64,000 bases of DNA from Klebsiella sp. RHBSTW-00484 (GTDB taxonomy: Bacteria; Pseudomonadota; Gammaproteobacteria; Enterobacterales; Enterobacteriaceae). Shown piece after piece: positions 54,392 to 63,195 of the stretch; positions within the stretch are counted from its first letter, which is position 1; each line of letters opens with the position of its first letter. The stretch is from contig NZ_CP055481.1 of the NCBI RefSeq assembly GCF_013705725.1, positions 1-64,000 on the forward strand, read 5' to 3'. The position numbers and the translations under genes are program-made. The notes beneath the pieces are model-generated. The model ran no database searches. It was not told the origin of the DNA and saw nothing but the letters and a program-made list of their open reading frames with translations.

Positions 54392-55528
54392 ATGGATCTG
54401 CTGATTATTTTAACCTACGTGGCGATTGCCTGGTCGATATTTAAAATATTCAAGATCCCGGTAAATAAATGGACGGTTCCCACCGCGGCGCTGGGCGGGG
54501 TATTTATTGTTAGCGCGCTTATTTTATTAATGAACTACAACCATCCTTACACCTTTACCGCGCAAAAAGCGGTTATTTCTATTCCGATTACCCCGCAGGT
54601 GACCGGGGTGGTTAGCAGCGTCACGGATAAAGCAAATCAACGGGTTAAAAAGGGTGAAGTTCTGTTTACCATCGACCCGGTACGTTATCAGGCGCGGGTC
54701 GACAGGCTGCAGGCTGACCTGGTCACCGCGCTGCACAGCATCAACACGCTGAAAGCCCAGCTTTCTGAGGCCCAGGCAAACACCACGCGCGTCTCGGCGG
54801 AGCGCGATCGTCTCTATAAAGACTATCAGCGTTATCTGAAGGGCAGCCAGGCGCGGGTAAACCCGTTTTCGGAAAGCGATATCGATAACGCCCGGCAAAA
54901 CTACCTGGCCCAGGATGCGATGGTGAAAGGATCGGTCGCGGAGCAGGCGCAAATCCAGAGTCAGCTCGACAGCATGGTTAACGGCGAGCAGTCGCAGGTG
55001 GTGAGCCTGCGCGCGCAGCTGGCGGAGGCGAAATATAACCTCGACCAGACCACCGTGCGTGCGCCCAGCGATGGCTATATCACCCAGGTTTTGATTCGCC
55101 CTGGAACCTATGCGGCCTCGTTGCCGCTGCGCCCGGTAATGGTGTTTATCCCACAGCAAAAACGGCTGATTGTGGCGCAGTTCCGGCAAAATTCGTTGCT
55201 CAGACTTGAGGCGGGCGACGATGCTGAAGCGGTGTTTAACGCGCTGCCGGGCCAGGTCTTTCATGGCAAGCTGGTGAGTATTCTGCCGGTGGTGCCGGGG
55301 GGAACGTATCAGGCGCAGGGCACGCTGCAAGCGTTGACGGTCACGCCGGGCACCGACGGCGTGCTGGCAACCATCGAACTCGATCCCAATGCCGCCGTGG
55401 ACGCGCTACCTGACGGCATTTACGCCCAGGTGGCGGTCTATTCCGACCATTTCACCCACGTTTCGGTGATGCGCAAAGTACTGCTGCGCATGACCAGTTG
55501 GATGCACTATCTTTATCTGGACCACTAA
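54392..55528 (+). CDS. yibH: YibH, HlyD/EmrA-family membrane fusion protein
   Basis: The 378-residue protein has two N-terminal membrane segments (about 3-50), then a periplasmic adaptor: lipoyl half [22 protein letters not shown], an alpha-hairpin (about 100-210), and the return half [16 protein letters not shown]. The family links inner-membrane pumps to outer-membrane channels, but no pump gene is adjacent. It matches E. coli YibH. In E. coli yibF comes next; here a four-gene cluster intervenes. Confidence 0.9.
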   Translation: MDLLIILTYVAIAWSIFKIFKIPVNKWTVPTAALGGVFIVSALILLMNYNHPYTFTAQKAVISIPITPQVTGVVSSVTDKANQRVKKGEVLFTIDPVRYQARVDRLQADLVTALHSINTLKAQLSEAQANTTRVSAERDRLYKDYQRYLKGSQARVNPFSESDIDNARQNYLAQDAMVKGSVAEQAQIQSQLDSMVNGEQSQVVSLRAQLAEAKYNLDQTTVRAPSDGYITQVLIRPGTYAASLPLRPVMVFIPQQKRLIVAQFRQNSLLRLEAGDDAEAVFNALPGQVFHGKLVSILPVVPGGTYQAQGTLQALTVTPGTDGVLATIELDPNAAVDALPDGIYAQVAVYSDHFTHVSVMRKVLLRMTSWMHYLYLDH

Positions 55529-55574
55529 ACCGAGATTGATGACAAACCTGTTTTAGATAATGTATTCGCATTTC

Positions 55575-55604
55575 TGCCGGATGGCGGCTAGCCGCCATCC
55601 GGCA
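55575..55604. repeat. Perfect 30 bp palindrome after yibH
   Basis: TGCCGGATGGCGGCT at 55575-55589 is followed directly by its exact reverse complement to 55604. It resembles a REP (palindromic unit) and may protect or end the yibIH transcript. Confidence 0.75.
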
Positions 55605-55721
55605 ACTCCAGAAAGGCGCACTTTGTCAGCAATCTGCTAAACCCCTTCCCGTTGCTTATGATTCCCTTCCGTCGCAGACGAAAATTTTTGGTGATGCCTG
55701 TCACTATTTCAGCGTCCTGCG

Positions 55722-55783
55722 TTGACAAATTGCGCAAATGATCGGAACAATAGTTTCATTAAATCACTATAATCATGAAACTA
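55722..55783 (+). promoter_or_regulatory. Candidate promoter and RpiR-type operator of the PTS-sulfatase cluster
   Basis: Perfect 9 bp arms TAGTTTCAT (55751-55759) and ATGAAACTA (55775-55783) are separated by 15 bases. TATAAT (55768-55773) lies inside the spacer and TTGACA (55722-55727) lies upstream. The arms sit over the likely transcription start, 31 bases before the PTS gene. The linked RpiR protein is the natural candidate to bind here. Confidence 0.55.
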
Positions 55784-55813
55784 AAACTTCATTTGCCAAT
55801 ATCAGGGATTCGT

Positions 55814-57352
55814 ATGAGCAGATTATTTGCTGGAGCACAGAATCTGGGTAAGTCGTTTATGCTGCCGATAGCCATTCTCCCCGCCGCGGGGTTGTTACTG
55901 GGCTTTGGCGGCGTGTTCACAAACCCGGTGACCCTATCAACCTACCCGTTTCTTAATGGCGAAGTTGTACAGGCGATTTTTACCGTTATGCGCCTATGCG
56001 GCAGCGTGGTTTTCGACAACCTGGCGCTGCTTTTTTCCGTCGGCATTGCCGTTGGGCTGGCGCGTAGCGACAAAGGCACTGCCGGGCTGGCGGCGGTACT
56101 CAGTTTTCTGGTGATGAACAAGGCCATCAGCGCGCTACTGCTGCTGAACGGCACGCTGGCCAGCGAGAATCTGGCCGCCGCCGGGCAGGCAAGCGTACTG
56201 GGGATCACCACGCTGCAAACCGGCGTGCTGGGCGGGGTGATGTGCGGCCTGCTGACCTCCTGGGTACATAGTCGCTACGGTAAAACGCAGTTGCCTGACA
56301 TGCTGGCGTTTTTTAGCGGTTCGCGCTTTGTGCCGATCATGACTTCTTTCTTCGCCATCTTCCTTGGCGTCGCGCTGTTCTGGGTGTGGCCGCACGTGCA
56401 GGCCGGGATTTCACATCTGGGGATCCTCGTTGAGAAGACCGGGTACGTCGGTACATTGATTTACGGCATGATCCTCAAGTGCCTCATCCCCCTCGGTTTG
56501 CACCATATTTTCTATATGCCGTTCTGGTTAACCAGCGTCGGCGGGGAAGCGATGGTCAACGGGCACATGGTTGAGGGAACGCAGAAAATCTTTTTTGCCC
56601 AGTTGGCCGACCCCTCCGTCACCCAGTACTACATCGGCGTGTCACGCTTTATGGCGGGACGCTTTGCCGACTTTATGTTTGGCCTGCCGGGCGCGGCGCT
56701 GGCTATCTATCATTGTGCGAAGCCGGAAAACAAAAAGAAAGTCGCCAGCCTGATGCTCTCCGCTGCCCTGACCGCATTCGTCACCGGGATCACCGAGCCG
56801 CTGGAGTTCGCCTTTATGTTCTGCGCGCCGCTGCTCTACGCGGTGCATATCGTCCTGACCGGCTTCGCCTTTATGTTCTCGCATATGCTGGAAATTACCG
56901 TTGGTCAGACGTTCTCCGGCGGACTGGTGGATTTCCTGCTCTTCGGCGTGCTGCAAGGCAATGCCAAAACCAACTGGATCTACATCTTCCCGCTGGGCAC
57001 GGTGATGTTCTGCACCTACTACTTCTCGTTCCGCTTCCTCATTCAATGGCGTCAGTTGAAAACGCCGGGACGTGAAGATGAAAGCGAAGAGACGCCGACG
57101 GCCAGCGTGTCGCAGGACGTTCGCGCAGCGGGCATTGTTGAGGCGCTGGGCGGTCGGGACAACATCGTTGATGTGGACTGCTGCGCGACCCGCCTGCGGA
57201 TCACCGTCAACGATGCGGAAAAGGTGAAGCTGGATGATTTCAAACAGCTCGGCAGCAAAGGCGCATTTATTCGCGGTCAGGGCGTACAGGTGGTTTACGG
57301 GCCGCACGTGACGCTGGTTAAAAACGAAGTCGAAGAATTTATCGGTTCATAA
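55814..57352 (+). CDS. PTS EIICB, glucose/maltose/GlcNAc superfamily, sulfatase-linked
   Basis: The 512-residue permease has an EIIC membrane domain (about 1-420, with KCLIPLGLHHIFYMPFW and GITEPLEFAFMF) and a C-terminal EIIB with phosphocysteine Cys457 (DVDCCATRLRITV). There is no EIIA domain, so EIIA-Glc is the likely donor. ATG 55814 (MSRLFAGAQNLGKSFM) follows CAGGG; a frame starting at 55775 lies inside the operator-like repeat. It is the first gene of a unit with a sulfatase 13 bases downstream. The substrate is unknown; a sulfated hexose or hexosamine is inferred. Confidence 0.88.
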   Translation: MSRLFAGAQNLGKSFMLPIAILPAAGLLLGFGGVFTNPVTLSTYPFLNGEVVQAIFTVMRLCGSVVFDNLALLFSVGIAVGLARSDKGTAGLAAVLSFLVMNKAISALLLLNGTLASENLAAAGQASVLGITTLQTGVLGGVMCGLLTSWVHSRYGKTQLPDMLAFFSGSRFVPIMTSFFAIFLGVALFWVWPHVQAGISHLGILVEKTGYVGTLIYGMILKCLIPLGLHHIFYMPFWLTSVGGEAMVNGHMVEGTQKIFFAQLADPSVTQYYIGVSRFMAGRFADFMFGLPGAALAIYHCAKPENKKKVASLMLSAALTAFVTGITEPLEFAFMFCAPLLYAVHIVLTGFAFMFSHMLEITVGQTFSGGLVDFLLFGVLQGNAKTNWIYIFPLGTVMFCTYYFSFRFLIQWRQLKTPGREDESEETPTASVSQDVRAAGIVEALGGRDNIVDVDCCATRLRITVNDAEKVKLDDFKQLGSKGAFIRGQGVQVVYGPHVTLVKNEVEEFIGS

Positions 57353-57365
57353 AGAGAGCAGTCTT

Positions 57366-59093
57366 ATGAAAGCAGTTATGTTGATGTTTGACACCCTGAC
57401 CCGCAATCACCTTGCGCCCTACGGCGGCGATGCGATAACGCCGAACTTCACGCGCCTGGCGCAGGAATCCGCGCAGTTTGATAACTTTTACGTCGGCAGC
57501 ATGCCCTGTATGCCCGCACGCCGCGAACTGCACACCGGGCGCTACAACTTCCTGCACCGCAGTTGGGGGCCGCTGGAGCCGTTTGACTTCTCCGCGATGC
57601 AGGCCCTGCGCCAGCATGGCGTCCACACGCATATGGTTACCGACCATAAACACTACTGGCGTGACGGCGGCGCCACCTACCATACCCGCTACTCGACGTT
57701 TGAGTTTATTCGCGGTCAGGAGGGAGACTGCTGGAAAGGCCAGGTGGAGAAGCCGCTGATCCAGTGGCAGGGCAATGAAGACGAAGAGACCCGCCGCCGC
57801 CGCGCAGGGCGCATGACCCAGGACTTAATCAACCGCACGGCGATGCCGACGCAAGAGGAGCACTTTACCCATCGCACCATCAGCGCCGGGATGGAGTTCC
57901 TTGAGACCAACCGGGACCAGGAAAACTGGTTCCTGCAAATTGAGTGTTTCGACCCGCATGAACCGTTCTTCGTCCCGGAAAAATACCTGGCGCAGTATGG
58001 CTGCAAACCGGGTGACTTTGACGGCTGGGTGCCTTACTACTGCGGCGCGCCGGGCGGTGAAGACGACGACAAGGTGCGCAAGTTCTACCAGGCGCTGATC
58101 ACCATGTGCGACGACTATCTCGGTCAGGTGATGGATAAGCTCAAGGCGCTGGACCTGTGGGACGATACGCTGTTTATCGTCTGCACCGATCACGGCTTCC
58201 TGCTGGGCGAACACCAGTGGTGGGGCAAAAATATCATGCCGGTGTATAACGAAATCGCCAATACGCCGTTCTTTATTCGCGATCCGCGCTGTCAGGCTGA
58301 AGGCGTGCGGCGCCAGGTGCTGGCCCAGACCATTGATATCCCGGCGACGCTGCTGGAGTACTTTGACGTCCCGCGCCCGGCAACCATGACCGGGCAGCCG
58401 CTGCGCCCGGCGGTTGAGCGCGATGAAGCCATTCGCGACTACGCGTTGTTCGGCTATTTTGGTGGGCATATCAATATCACTGACGGCGATTACGTCTATA
58501 TGCGCTGCCCACGCGAGCAGGATAAAGCGCATTTGTACGAATACACGCTGATGCCAACGCGCATCGACAGCCCGTTTAAAATCGACGAGCTGAAAGATAT
58601 TCGTATTCACCCCGGCTTTGATTTCACCCAGGGCGTGCAGGTGATGCAGATCCCCGCCACCTTTGGCTATCTCAACCCGTGGCGCTTTGGCGATAAGCTG
58701 TTCGATATCAAAAACGATCCGCGACAATTGCATCCCGTCACCGATAGCGCGCTATCTCAGCATTACGCCAGCGCGATAATCCCAGTGATGCGCCAGCACG
58801 ATGCGCCGCCGGAGCTGTATACGCGTTTCGACCTGGAATCCCTGTCGCCCGAACGCGACCAGCAGTTCGCTGTGTGCCAGCAGGAATCAACGGCGGGTTA
58901 TACCGGCGTGCATCCGGGTGTCGCGGAAGCGCTGGCCTTCCTCGTGCGCAACAGCGATTCACAGACGCTGGACTTTGCTGAGGATAAAGTGATTGATGAG
59001 GCTGATATCTTCACGCTGATTGACCGCCTGTTTACCGGCGACAAGCATCGGGCGATGGTCTATCAGACGCGGCTGCTGCTGCGCACGGCTTAG
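57366..59093 (+). CDS. Cys-type sulfatase, PTS-linked
   Basis: The 575-residue protein of the sulfatase/alkaline phosphatase superfamily carries the CxPxR motif CMPAR with Cys48, the site of formylglycine formation, continuing ARRELHTGR. Metal-ligand regions are LMFDTLTRN (Asp9) and VCTDHGFLLGEHQWWGK. There is no signal peptide, so it should act in the cytoplasm on the phosphorylated sugar delivered by the PTS. Related phosphonate or phosphodiester hydrolases share this fold, so sulfate-ester hydrolysis is likely but not certain. It is unlike YidJ beyond the common motifs. Confidence 0.87.
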   Translation: MKAVMLMFDTLTRNHLAPYGGDAITPNFTRLAQESAQFDNFYVGSMPCMPARRELHTGRYNFLHRSWGPLEPFDFSAMQALRQHGVHTHMVTDHKHYWRDGGATYHTRYSTFEFIRGQEGDCWKGQVEKPLIQWQGNEDEETRRRRAGRMTQDLINRTAMPTQEEHFTHRTISAGMEFLETNRDQENWFLQIECFDPHEPFFVPEKYLAQYGCKPGDFDGWVPYYCGAPGGEDDDKVRKFYQALITMCDDYLGQVMDKLKALDLWDDTLFIVCTDHGFLLGEHQWWGKNIMPVYNEIANTPFFIRDPRCQAEGVRRQVLAQTIDIPATLLEYFDVPRPATMTGQPLRPAVERDEAIRDYALFGYFGGHINITDGDYVYMRCPREQDKAHLYEYTLMPTRIDSPFKIDELKDIRIHPGFDFTQGVQVMQIPATFGYLNPWRFGDKLFDIKNDPRQLHPVTDSALSQHYASAIIPVMRQHDAPPELYTRFDLESLSPERDQQFAVCQQESTAGYTGVHPGVAEALAFLVRNSDSQTLDFAEDKVIDEADIFTLIDRLFTGDKHRAMVYQTRLLLRTA

Positions 59094-59104
59094 GAAAAGT
59101 GAGC

Positions 59105-59977
59105 ATGGAGTGGCGTCTGGAAAATGCGCGTTTCCGTATGGTGATGCAGGCTGTTGGCGCGGAGCTAAGCGAACTGTGGGATAACCATCGCCAGCGCAGC
59201 TGGATATGGCAACCGCAGGCGGGAGTATGGAACAACTCGGCGACGCAGCTGTTTCCTGTTGTGGGGCAGCTCATCCACAATGGCTTATGGCAGGGCGAGC
59301 GTTTTTTTCCGCTCACCGCGCACGGATTTCTGCGCCACCAGACGTTCACCTGCGTGTCGCAGGATGCCACTCATCTGGTCCTTGAAGCATCCGATACCAA
59401 TGAAACGCGCGAGGTCTGGCCGTTTGCGTGGCGCATACGCTTGACGTGGCGGCTAAATGACGATGGCATCAGCGTAGATTGGGCGGTGATTAACGAGGAT
59501 AGCCAGCCCTGGGGCTATTCGCTGGGTTGGCATCCCGGCTTCGCGCTGCCGATTGCCCGCGAGCCGGGCTGGCAGGTGCGTTTCGATCGCGTCTGCGCGG
59601 GTCCCTTTGCGACGGTGCGGCGCACGCTGGCGATCCCCGACGACGCGCCGGACGTCTCGGCGTTTATATTGTCGCCGGATAGCTTCGCCGGAGGCGCTGT
59701 CTATTTTGCGCTGGGAGAGGGTAACCGCTGGGCGGTCTGCTCCCCGGATGGCCGGGAACAAATCGCCTTTTCCGGTAGCCAGAAATGGCTGGCGCTATGG
59801 GGCGTTCCGGGCGCGGATCTGCTGTGCGTGGAGCCGCTCAACGGCACCACCGACGATCCCCATTTTGATGGGCAAATAACCCATAAGCGCGGCATTAAGT
59901 GGCTGGCGGCGGGGGAAACGCACCACCATCAGCTCTCACTAAGCTTCCCGGCAGACAGCGAACGGCAAGCGGGCTAA
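59105..59977 (+). CDS. Aldose 1-epimerase-like protein
   Basis: The 290-residue protein of the galactose mutarotase superfamily has HGFLRHQTF with a catalytic-type His, YSLGWHPGFALP with a second conserved His, and CVEPLNGTTDDP with the conserved Glu. These fit the LacX/YeaD-like sub-branch. It would interconvert anomers of a sugar or sugar phosphate. ATG 59105 is chosen, 9 bases after AGGA at the sulfatase stop; GTG 59099 is too close to it. It is third in the cluster. Confidence 0.85.
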   Translation: MEWRLENARFRMVMQAVGAELSELWDNHRQRSWIWQPQAGVWNNSATQLFPVVGQLIHNGLWQGERFFPLTAHGFLRHQTFTCVSQDATHLVLEASDTNETREVWPFAWRIRLTWRLNDDGISVDWAVINEDSQPWGYSLGWHPGFALPIAREPGWQVRFDRVCAGPFATVRRTLAIPDDAPDVSAFILSPDSFAGGAVYFALGEGNRWAVCSPDGREQIAFSGSQKWLALWGVPGADLLCVEPLNGTTDDPHFDGQITHKRGIKWLAAGETHHHQLSLSFPADSERQAG

Positions 59978-60013
59978 ACTACCTGACTTAACGCGCGGTC
60001 GGGAGAGCCCACA

Positions 60014-60895
60014 GTGAGTGTGAATAAAAAAAACGTACGCGTCTACCTTGCCAATATCCTCAGTAACCTCGGGGAAACGGACGGCAAAATAGCGGGTTAT
60101 ATCCTGCAGAAGCCGGCGCAGGTGGTGCAGCTACCGGTGAAAAAGCTGGCGCTGGAAATTGGCGTAAGCGAAGCCACCATCATCCGTTTTTGCAAGAAAA
60201 TTGGTTACGCCGGGCTATTGAACCTGAAAGCGGATCTGAAGCGCGAGCTGCTGGACGATAGCGATTTATCGCTGCCTTCGTCGCCGGATATTTTCCTTGA
60301 TGATTCGCGTAACGACGTGGCGCAAAAAATCGCGCTCACTATTGAAACCTCAACCCGGGAAACCATCGGCCTGCTGGAGATGAAAATCGTCAAGCCTGTG
60401 GTCGAGCGATTTCTGAGCGCGCGACGGGTGATGTTTGTTGGTTTCGGCGCGTCGGGGCTGGCGGCGCTGGAAGCGCGGGATAAGATGAACCGCTTAGGGA
60501 TTGATTCCGAAGCCTTTACCGACCGCTTCACCATGACCTTAAAGTTGGCAAACCTGAAGGCCGATGATCTGGTGGTGGCCTTTTCGCACTCCGGGGAAAC
60601 GCCGGAGGTGGTTAACGCCTTCCGTCTTGCGCAAAAGAAGGGAGCCTGGACGCTGGCAATTACTCATAGCCCCCATTCTCCGCTCACTGAGCTGGCGAAC
60701 ACCTTCTGGCTGACCAGCGGCGAAGCGGGGCCGATGCAGGGCGATTCCATCTCAACGCGTATTGCGCAGCTGTTCATCATTGAATTCCTGTGCACCGAAA
60801 TTACCCGCCACAACTTACGCGATAGCGGCGTTACCGGGTTGTCGATTAAAGAACTATTGATAAAAGAGCGTATTAAGCGCGAATCTTCAGAGTGA
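60014..60895 (+). CDS. RpiR-family regulator of the PTS-sulfatase cluster
   Basis: The 293-residue regulator has an N-terminal RpiR helix-turn-helix (about 1-77, with LPVKKLALEIGVSEATIIRF) and a C-terminal SIS sugar-phosphate-binding domain (about 125-260; FVGFGASGLAALEA and AFSHSGETPEVV). The start is GTG 60014; a second in-frame GTG follows two codons later. It lies 36 bases after the epimerase gene, so it is probably co-transcribed and senses the sugar phosphate made by the PTS. REP repeats close the cluster. Confidence 0.9.
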   Translation: MSVNKKNVRVYLANILSNLGETDGKIAGYILQKPAQVVQLPVKKLALEIGVSEATIIRFCKKIGYAGLLNLKADLKRELLDDSDLSLPSSPDIFLDDSRNDVAQKIALTIETSTRETIGLLEMKIVKPVVERFLSARRVMFVGFGASGLAALEARDKMNRLGIDSEAFTDRFTMTLKLANLKADDLVVAFSHSGETPEVVNAFRLAQKKGAWTLAITHSPHSPLTELANTFWLTSGEAGPMQGDSISTRIAQLFIIEFLCTEITRHNLRDSGVTGLSIKELLIKERIKRESSE

Positions 60896-60904
60896 ATATT
60901 ATGC

Positions 60905-60998
60905 TCCCGGCTCGCACTGCGTTTAGCTGGGCTACAGGTTCACTGCGGTCTGTGGACCCGTAGCCCGGAAAAGGCGCGTCAAGCGCCGCCTCCGGGGA
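60905..60998. repeat. REP/BIME-type repeat pair after the RpiR gene
   Basis: CTCCCGGCTCGCACTGC...CTGGGCTAC (60905-60934) and GTAGCCCGGAAAAGGCGC...GCCGCCTCCGGGG (60960-60997) form an inverted pair. The second unit matches those at 31060 and 48766. It marks the right border between the inserted cluster and yibF. Confidence 0.8.
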
Positions 60999-61091
60999 AT
61001 GCGCCGGGGCTCGCGGAATTTCCTTTTGCTTCGCGGTTTTTTACCGCAGCCTGCACCATACTTACCTTTTTGTTGGCGAAAGGAGCAGTCA

Positions 61092-61700
61092 ATGAAACTG
61101 ATCGGCAGCTATACCAGTCCCTTTGTGCGCAAAATTTCCGTCATTTTGCTGGAAAAAGATATTCCCTTCGAGTTCGTCAACGAATTCCCTTACAACGACG
61201 TCAATGGCGTATCGCAGTATAACCCGCTGGGGAAAGTGCCCGCGCTGGTCACCGACGATGGTGAATGCTGGTACGATTCGCAGATTATCGCACAGTACCT
61301 GGAGCAACTCGGTGTCGCACCGAATATGCTGCCAGCGGAGCCACAAGCCGCGTTGAAAATGCGTCAACTTGAGGCGCTGGCTGATGGTGTTATGGAAGCC
61401 GCACTGGCTCTGGTGCGAGAGAAAACGCGCCCGGCGGCACAGCAGTCTGAAAGCGAACTGCTACGCCAGCGGGAAAAGGTTGCGCGCGGTCTGGATGCGC
61501 TCGAAGGCTATGCGAGTGACGGGACTTTACGCCCGGATGAAGTCAACCTGGCGACCATTTCGGCGGCCTGCGCTATTGCTTACCTTAACTTTCGCCGCGT
61601 CGCGCCGGGCTGGTGCGCCACCCGCCCTAAGCTGGTCAGACTGGTGGATTCGCTCTTTCAGCGCGCCAGCTTTGCGCGCACCGAACCGCCGAGGAGTTGA
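61092..61700 (+). CDS. yibF: YibF, glutathione S-transferase family protein
   Basis: The 202-residue protein has an N-terminal thioredoxin-like domain (about 1-78; [22 protein letters not shown] and [10 protein letters not shown] with the conserved cis-proline) followed by [10 protein letters not shown], the glutathione-contact segment, and an all-helical C-terminal domain. ATG 61092 follows AAAGGAG; a longer frame upstream reads REP sequence. E. coli YibF is a GST homologue of unknown substrate. In E. coli it lies next to yibH. Confidence 0.93.
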   Translation: MKLIGSYTSPFVRKISVILLEKDIPFEFVNEFPYNDVNGVSQYNPLGKVPALVTDDGECWYDSQIIAQYLEQLGVAPNMLPAEPQAALKMRQLEALADGVMEAALALVREKTRPAAQQSESELLRQREKVARGLDALEGYASDGTLRPDEVNLATISAACAIAYLNFRRVAPGWCATRPKLVRLVDSLFQRASFARTEPPRS

Positions 61701-61759
61701 CCCAGGCAGGTAACAGTTTCTGCCCGGAGGCGTTACAATCACCGCTTATTTGTTGACTC

Positions 61760-61778
61760 CCTCTCCCGTTGGGAGGGG
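61760..61778 (+). repeat. Short GC-rich hairpin before selA
   Basis: CCTCTCCC (61760-61767) pairs with GGGAGGGG (61771-61778), one G-U pair, three-base loop. It resembles part of the repeat in the mtlA-mtlD gap. The selA ATG is 29 bases further on. Confidence 0.5.
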
Positions 61779-61806
61779 GGAAAATAACTTACCGCCAGGC
61801 CCATTC

Positions 61807-63195
61807 ATGACTACCGAGATTCGTGCGCTTTACACCCGGCTTCCGGCCATCGATCGCCTACTTCGCGAACCCGCATTTTCCACGCTGCTGACGCAATATG
61901 GCCACTCCCAGACGGTGACGCTGCTGCGCCAGATGCTGGAAGAAGCAAGAGAGCACATCCGCCAGAGCCAGGCGCTACCCAACTGGAGCGATGACTGGTT
62001 GCAGGAAACCACGCGGCGATTAACGCAGACGCAGCAGAGCGCGCTGCGCCCGGTTTTCAATCTGACGGGTACCGTATTGCACACCAATCTGGGCCGTGCC
62101 ATTCAAGCGGAGGCGGCGGTTGAGGCGGTTGCTCAGGCGATGCGTGCGCCGGTAACGCTGGAATACGATCTCGACGATGCCGGACGCGGTCACCGTGACC
62201 GGGCGCTGGCTGAGCTGCTTTGCCGGATAACCGGCGCGGAAGATGCCTGTATCGTCAACAACAACGCGGCTGCGGTGTTGCTGATGCTGGCGGCAACCGC
62301 TAACGGCTGCGAGGTGGTGGTATCGCGCGGCGAGCTGGTGGAAATCGGCGGTGCGTTCCGCATTCCCGACGTGATGCGCCAGGCGGGCTGTATCCTGCAT
62401 GAAGTGGGGACCACCAACCGCACCCACGCCAAAGATTATCGTCAGGCGGTCAATGAAAATACCGGCCTGTTAATGAAGGTGCATACCAGCAACTACAGCA
62501 TCGAGGGCTTCACGAAAGCTGTCGATGAAACCGAGCTGGCCGAGATAGGCCGCGAGCTGAATATCCCGGTGGTGGTTGACCTTGGCAGCGGATCGCTGGT
62601 CGATTTAAGTCACTATGGCCTGCCGAAAGAGCCGATGCCACAAGAGCTGATTGCCGCAGGCGTCAGCCTGGTGAGCTTCTCCGGCGATAAACTGCTGGGT
62701 GGCCCGCAGGCAGGGATTATCGTCGGCAAAAAGGCGCTGATTGCGCAATTGCAAAGCCATCCGCTGAAACGTGCTCTGCGGGCGGATAAAATGACCCTCG
62801 CGGCGCTGGAAGCCACGCTGCGCCTCTATCTGCATCCGGAAAAGCTGGCCGCCGAGCTGCCGACCTTGCGCCTGCTGACCCGCCAGGCGGATGAGATTCG
62901 CCAGCAGGGCGAGCGCGTACTGTCCGTGCTGGCGGCGCATTATGCTGATTTTGACCTGCGGGTTGAGCCATGCCTGTCGCAAATTGGTAGCGGGTCGCTG
63001 CCGGTGGACCGTTTACCCAGCGCGGCGCTAACCTTTACCCCGCGCGATGGTCGCGGCAGCCAACTGGAGGCTTTAGCGGCCCGCTGGCGCTTACTCCCCG
63101 TGCCGGTGATCGGCAGGGTTTATGACGGTCGCCTGTGGCTTGACCTGCGCTGTCTTGAGGATGAAACCCGGTTTATGGAGATGTTATTAAGATGA
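61807..63195 (+). CDS. selA: L-seryl-tRNA(Sec) selenium transferase
   Basis: SelA is a PLP enzyme that converts seryl-tRNA(Sec) to selenocysteinyl-tRNA(Sec) using selenophosphate, as a large ring oligomer in the cytoplasm. The 462-residue protein has the PLP lysine Lys295 in [14 protein letters not shown] and [18 protein letters not shown] in the N-terminal part. ATG 61807 ([13 protein letters not shown]) matches E. coli; the longer frame is rejected. It overlaps selB by 4 bp. Confidence 0.96.
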   Translation: MTTEIRALYTRLPAIDRLLREPAFSTLLTQYGHSQTVTLLRQMLEEAREHIRQSQALPNWSDDWLQETTRRLTQTQQSALRPVFNLTGTVLHTNLGRAIQAEAAVEAVAQAMRAPVTLEYDLDDAGRGHRDRALAELLCRITGAEDACIVNNNAAAVLLMLAATANGCEVVVSRGELVEIGGAFRIPDVMRQAGCILHEVGTTNRTHAKDYRQAVNENTGLLMKVHTSNYSIEGFTKAVDETELAEIGRELNIPVVVDLGSGSLVDLSHYGLPKEPMPQELIAAGVSLVSFSGDKLLGGPQAGIIVGKKALIAQLQSHPLKRALRADKMTLAALEATLRLYLHPEKLAAELPTLRLLTRQADEIRQQGERVLSVLAAHYADFDLRVEPCLSQIGSGSLPVDRLPSAALTFTPRDGRGSQLEALAARWRLLPVPVIGRVYDGRLWLDLRCLEDETRFMEMLLR

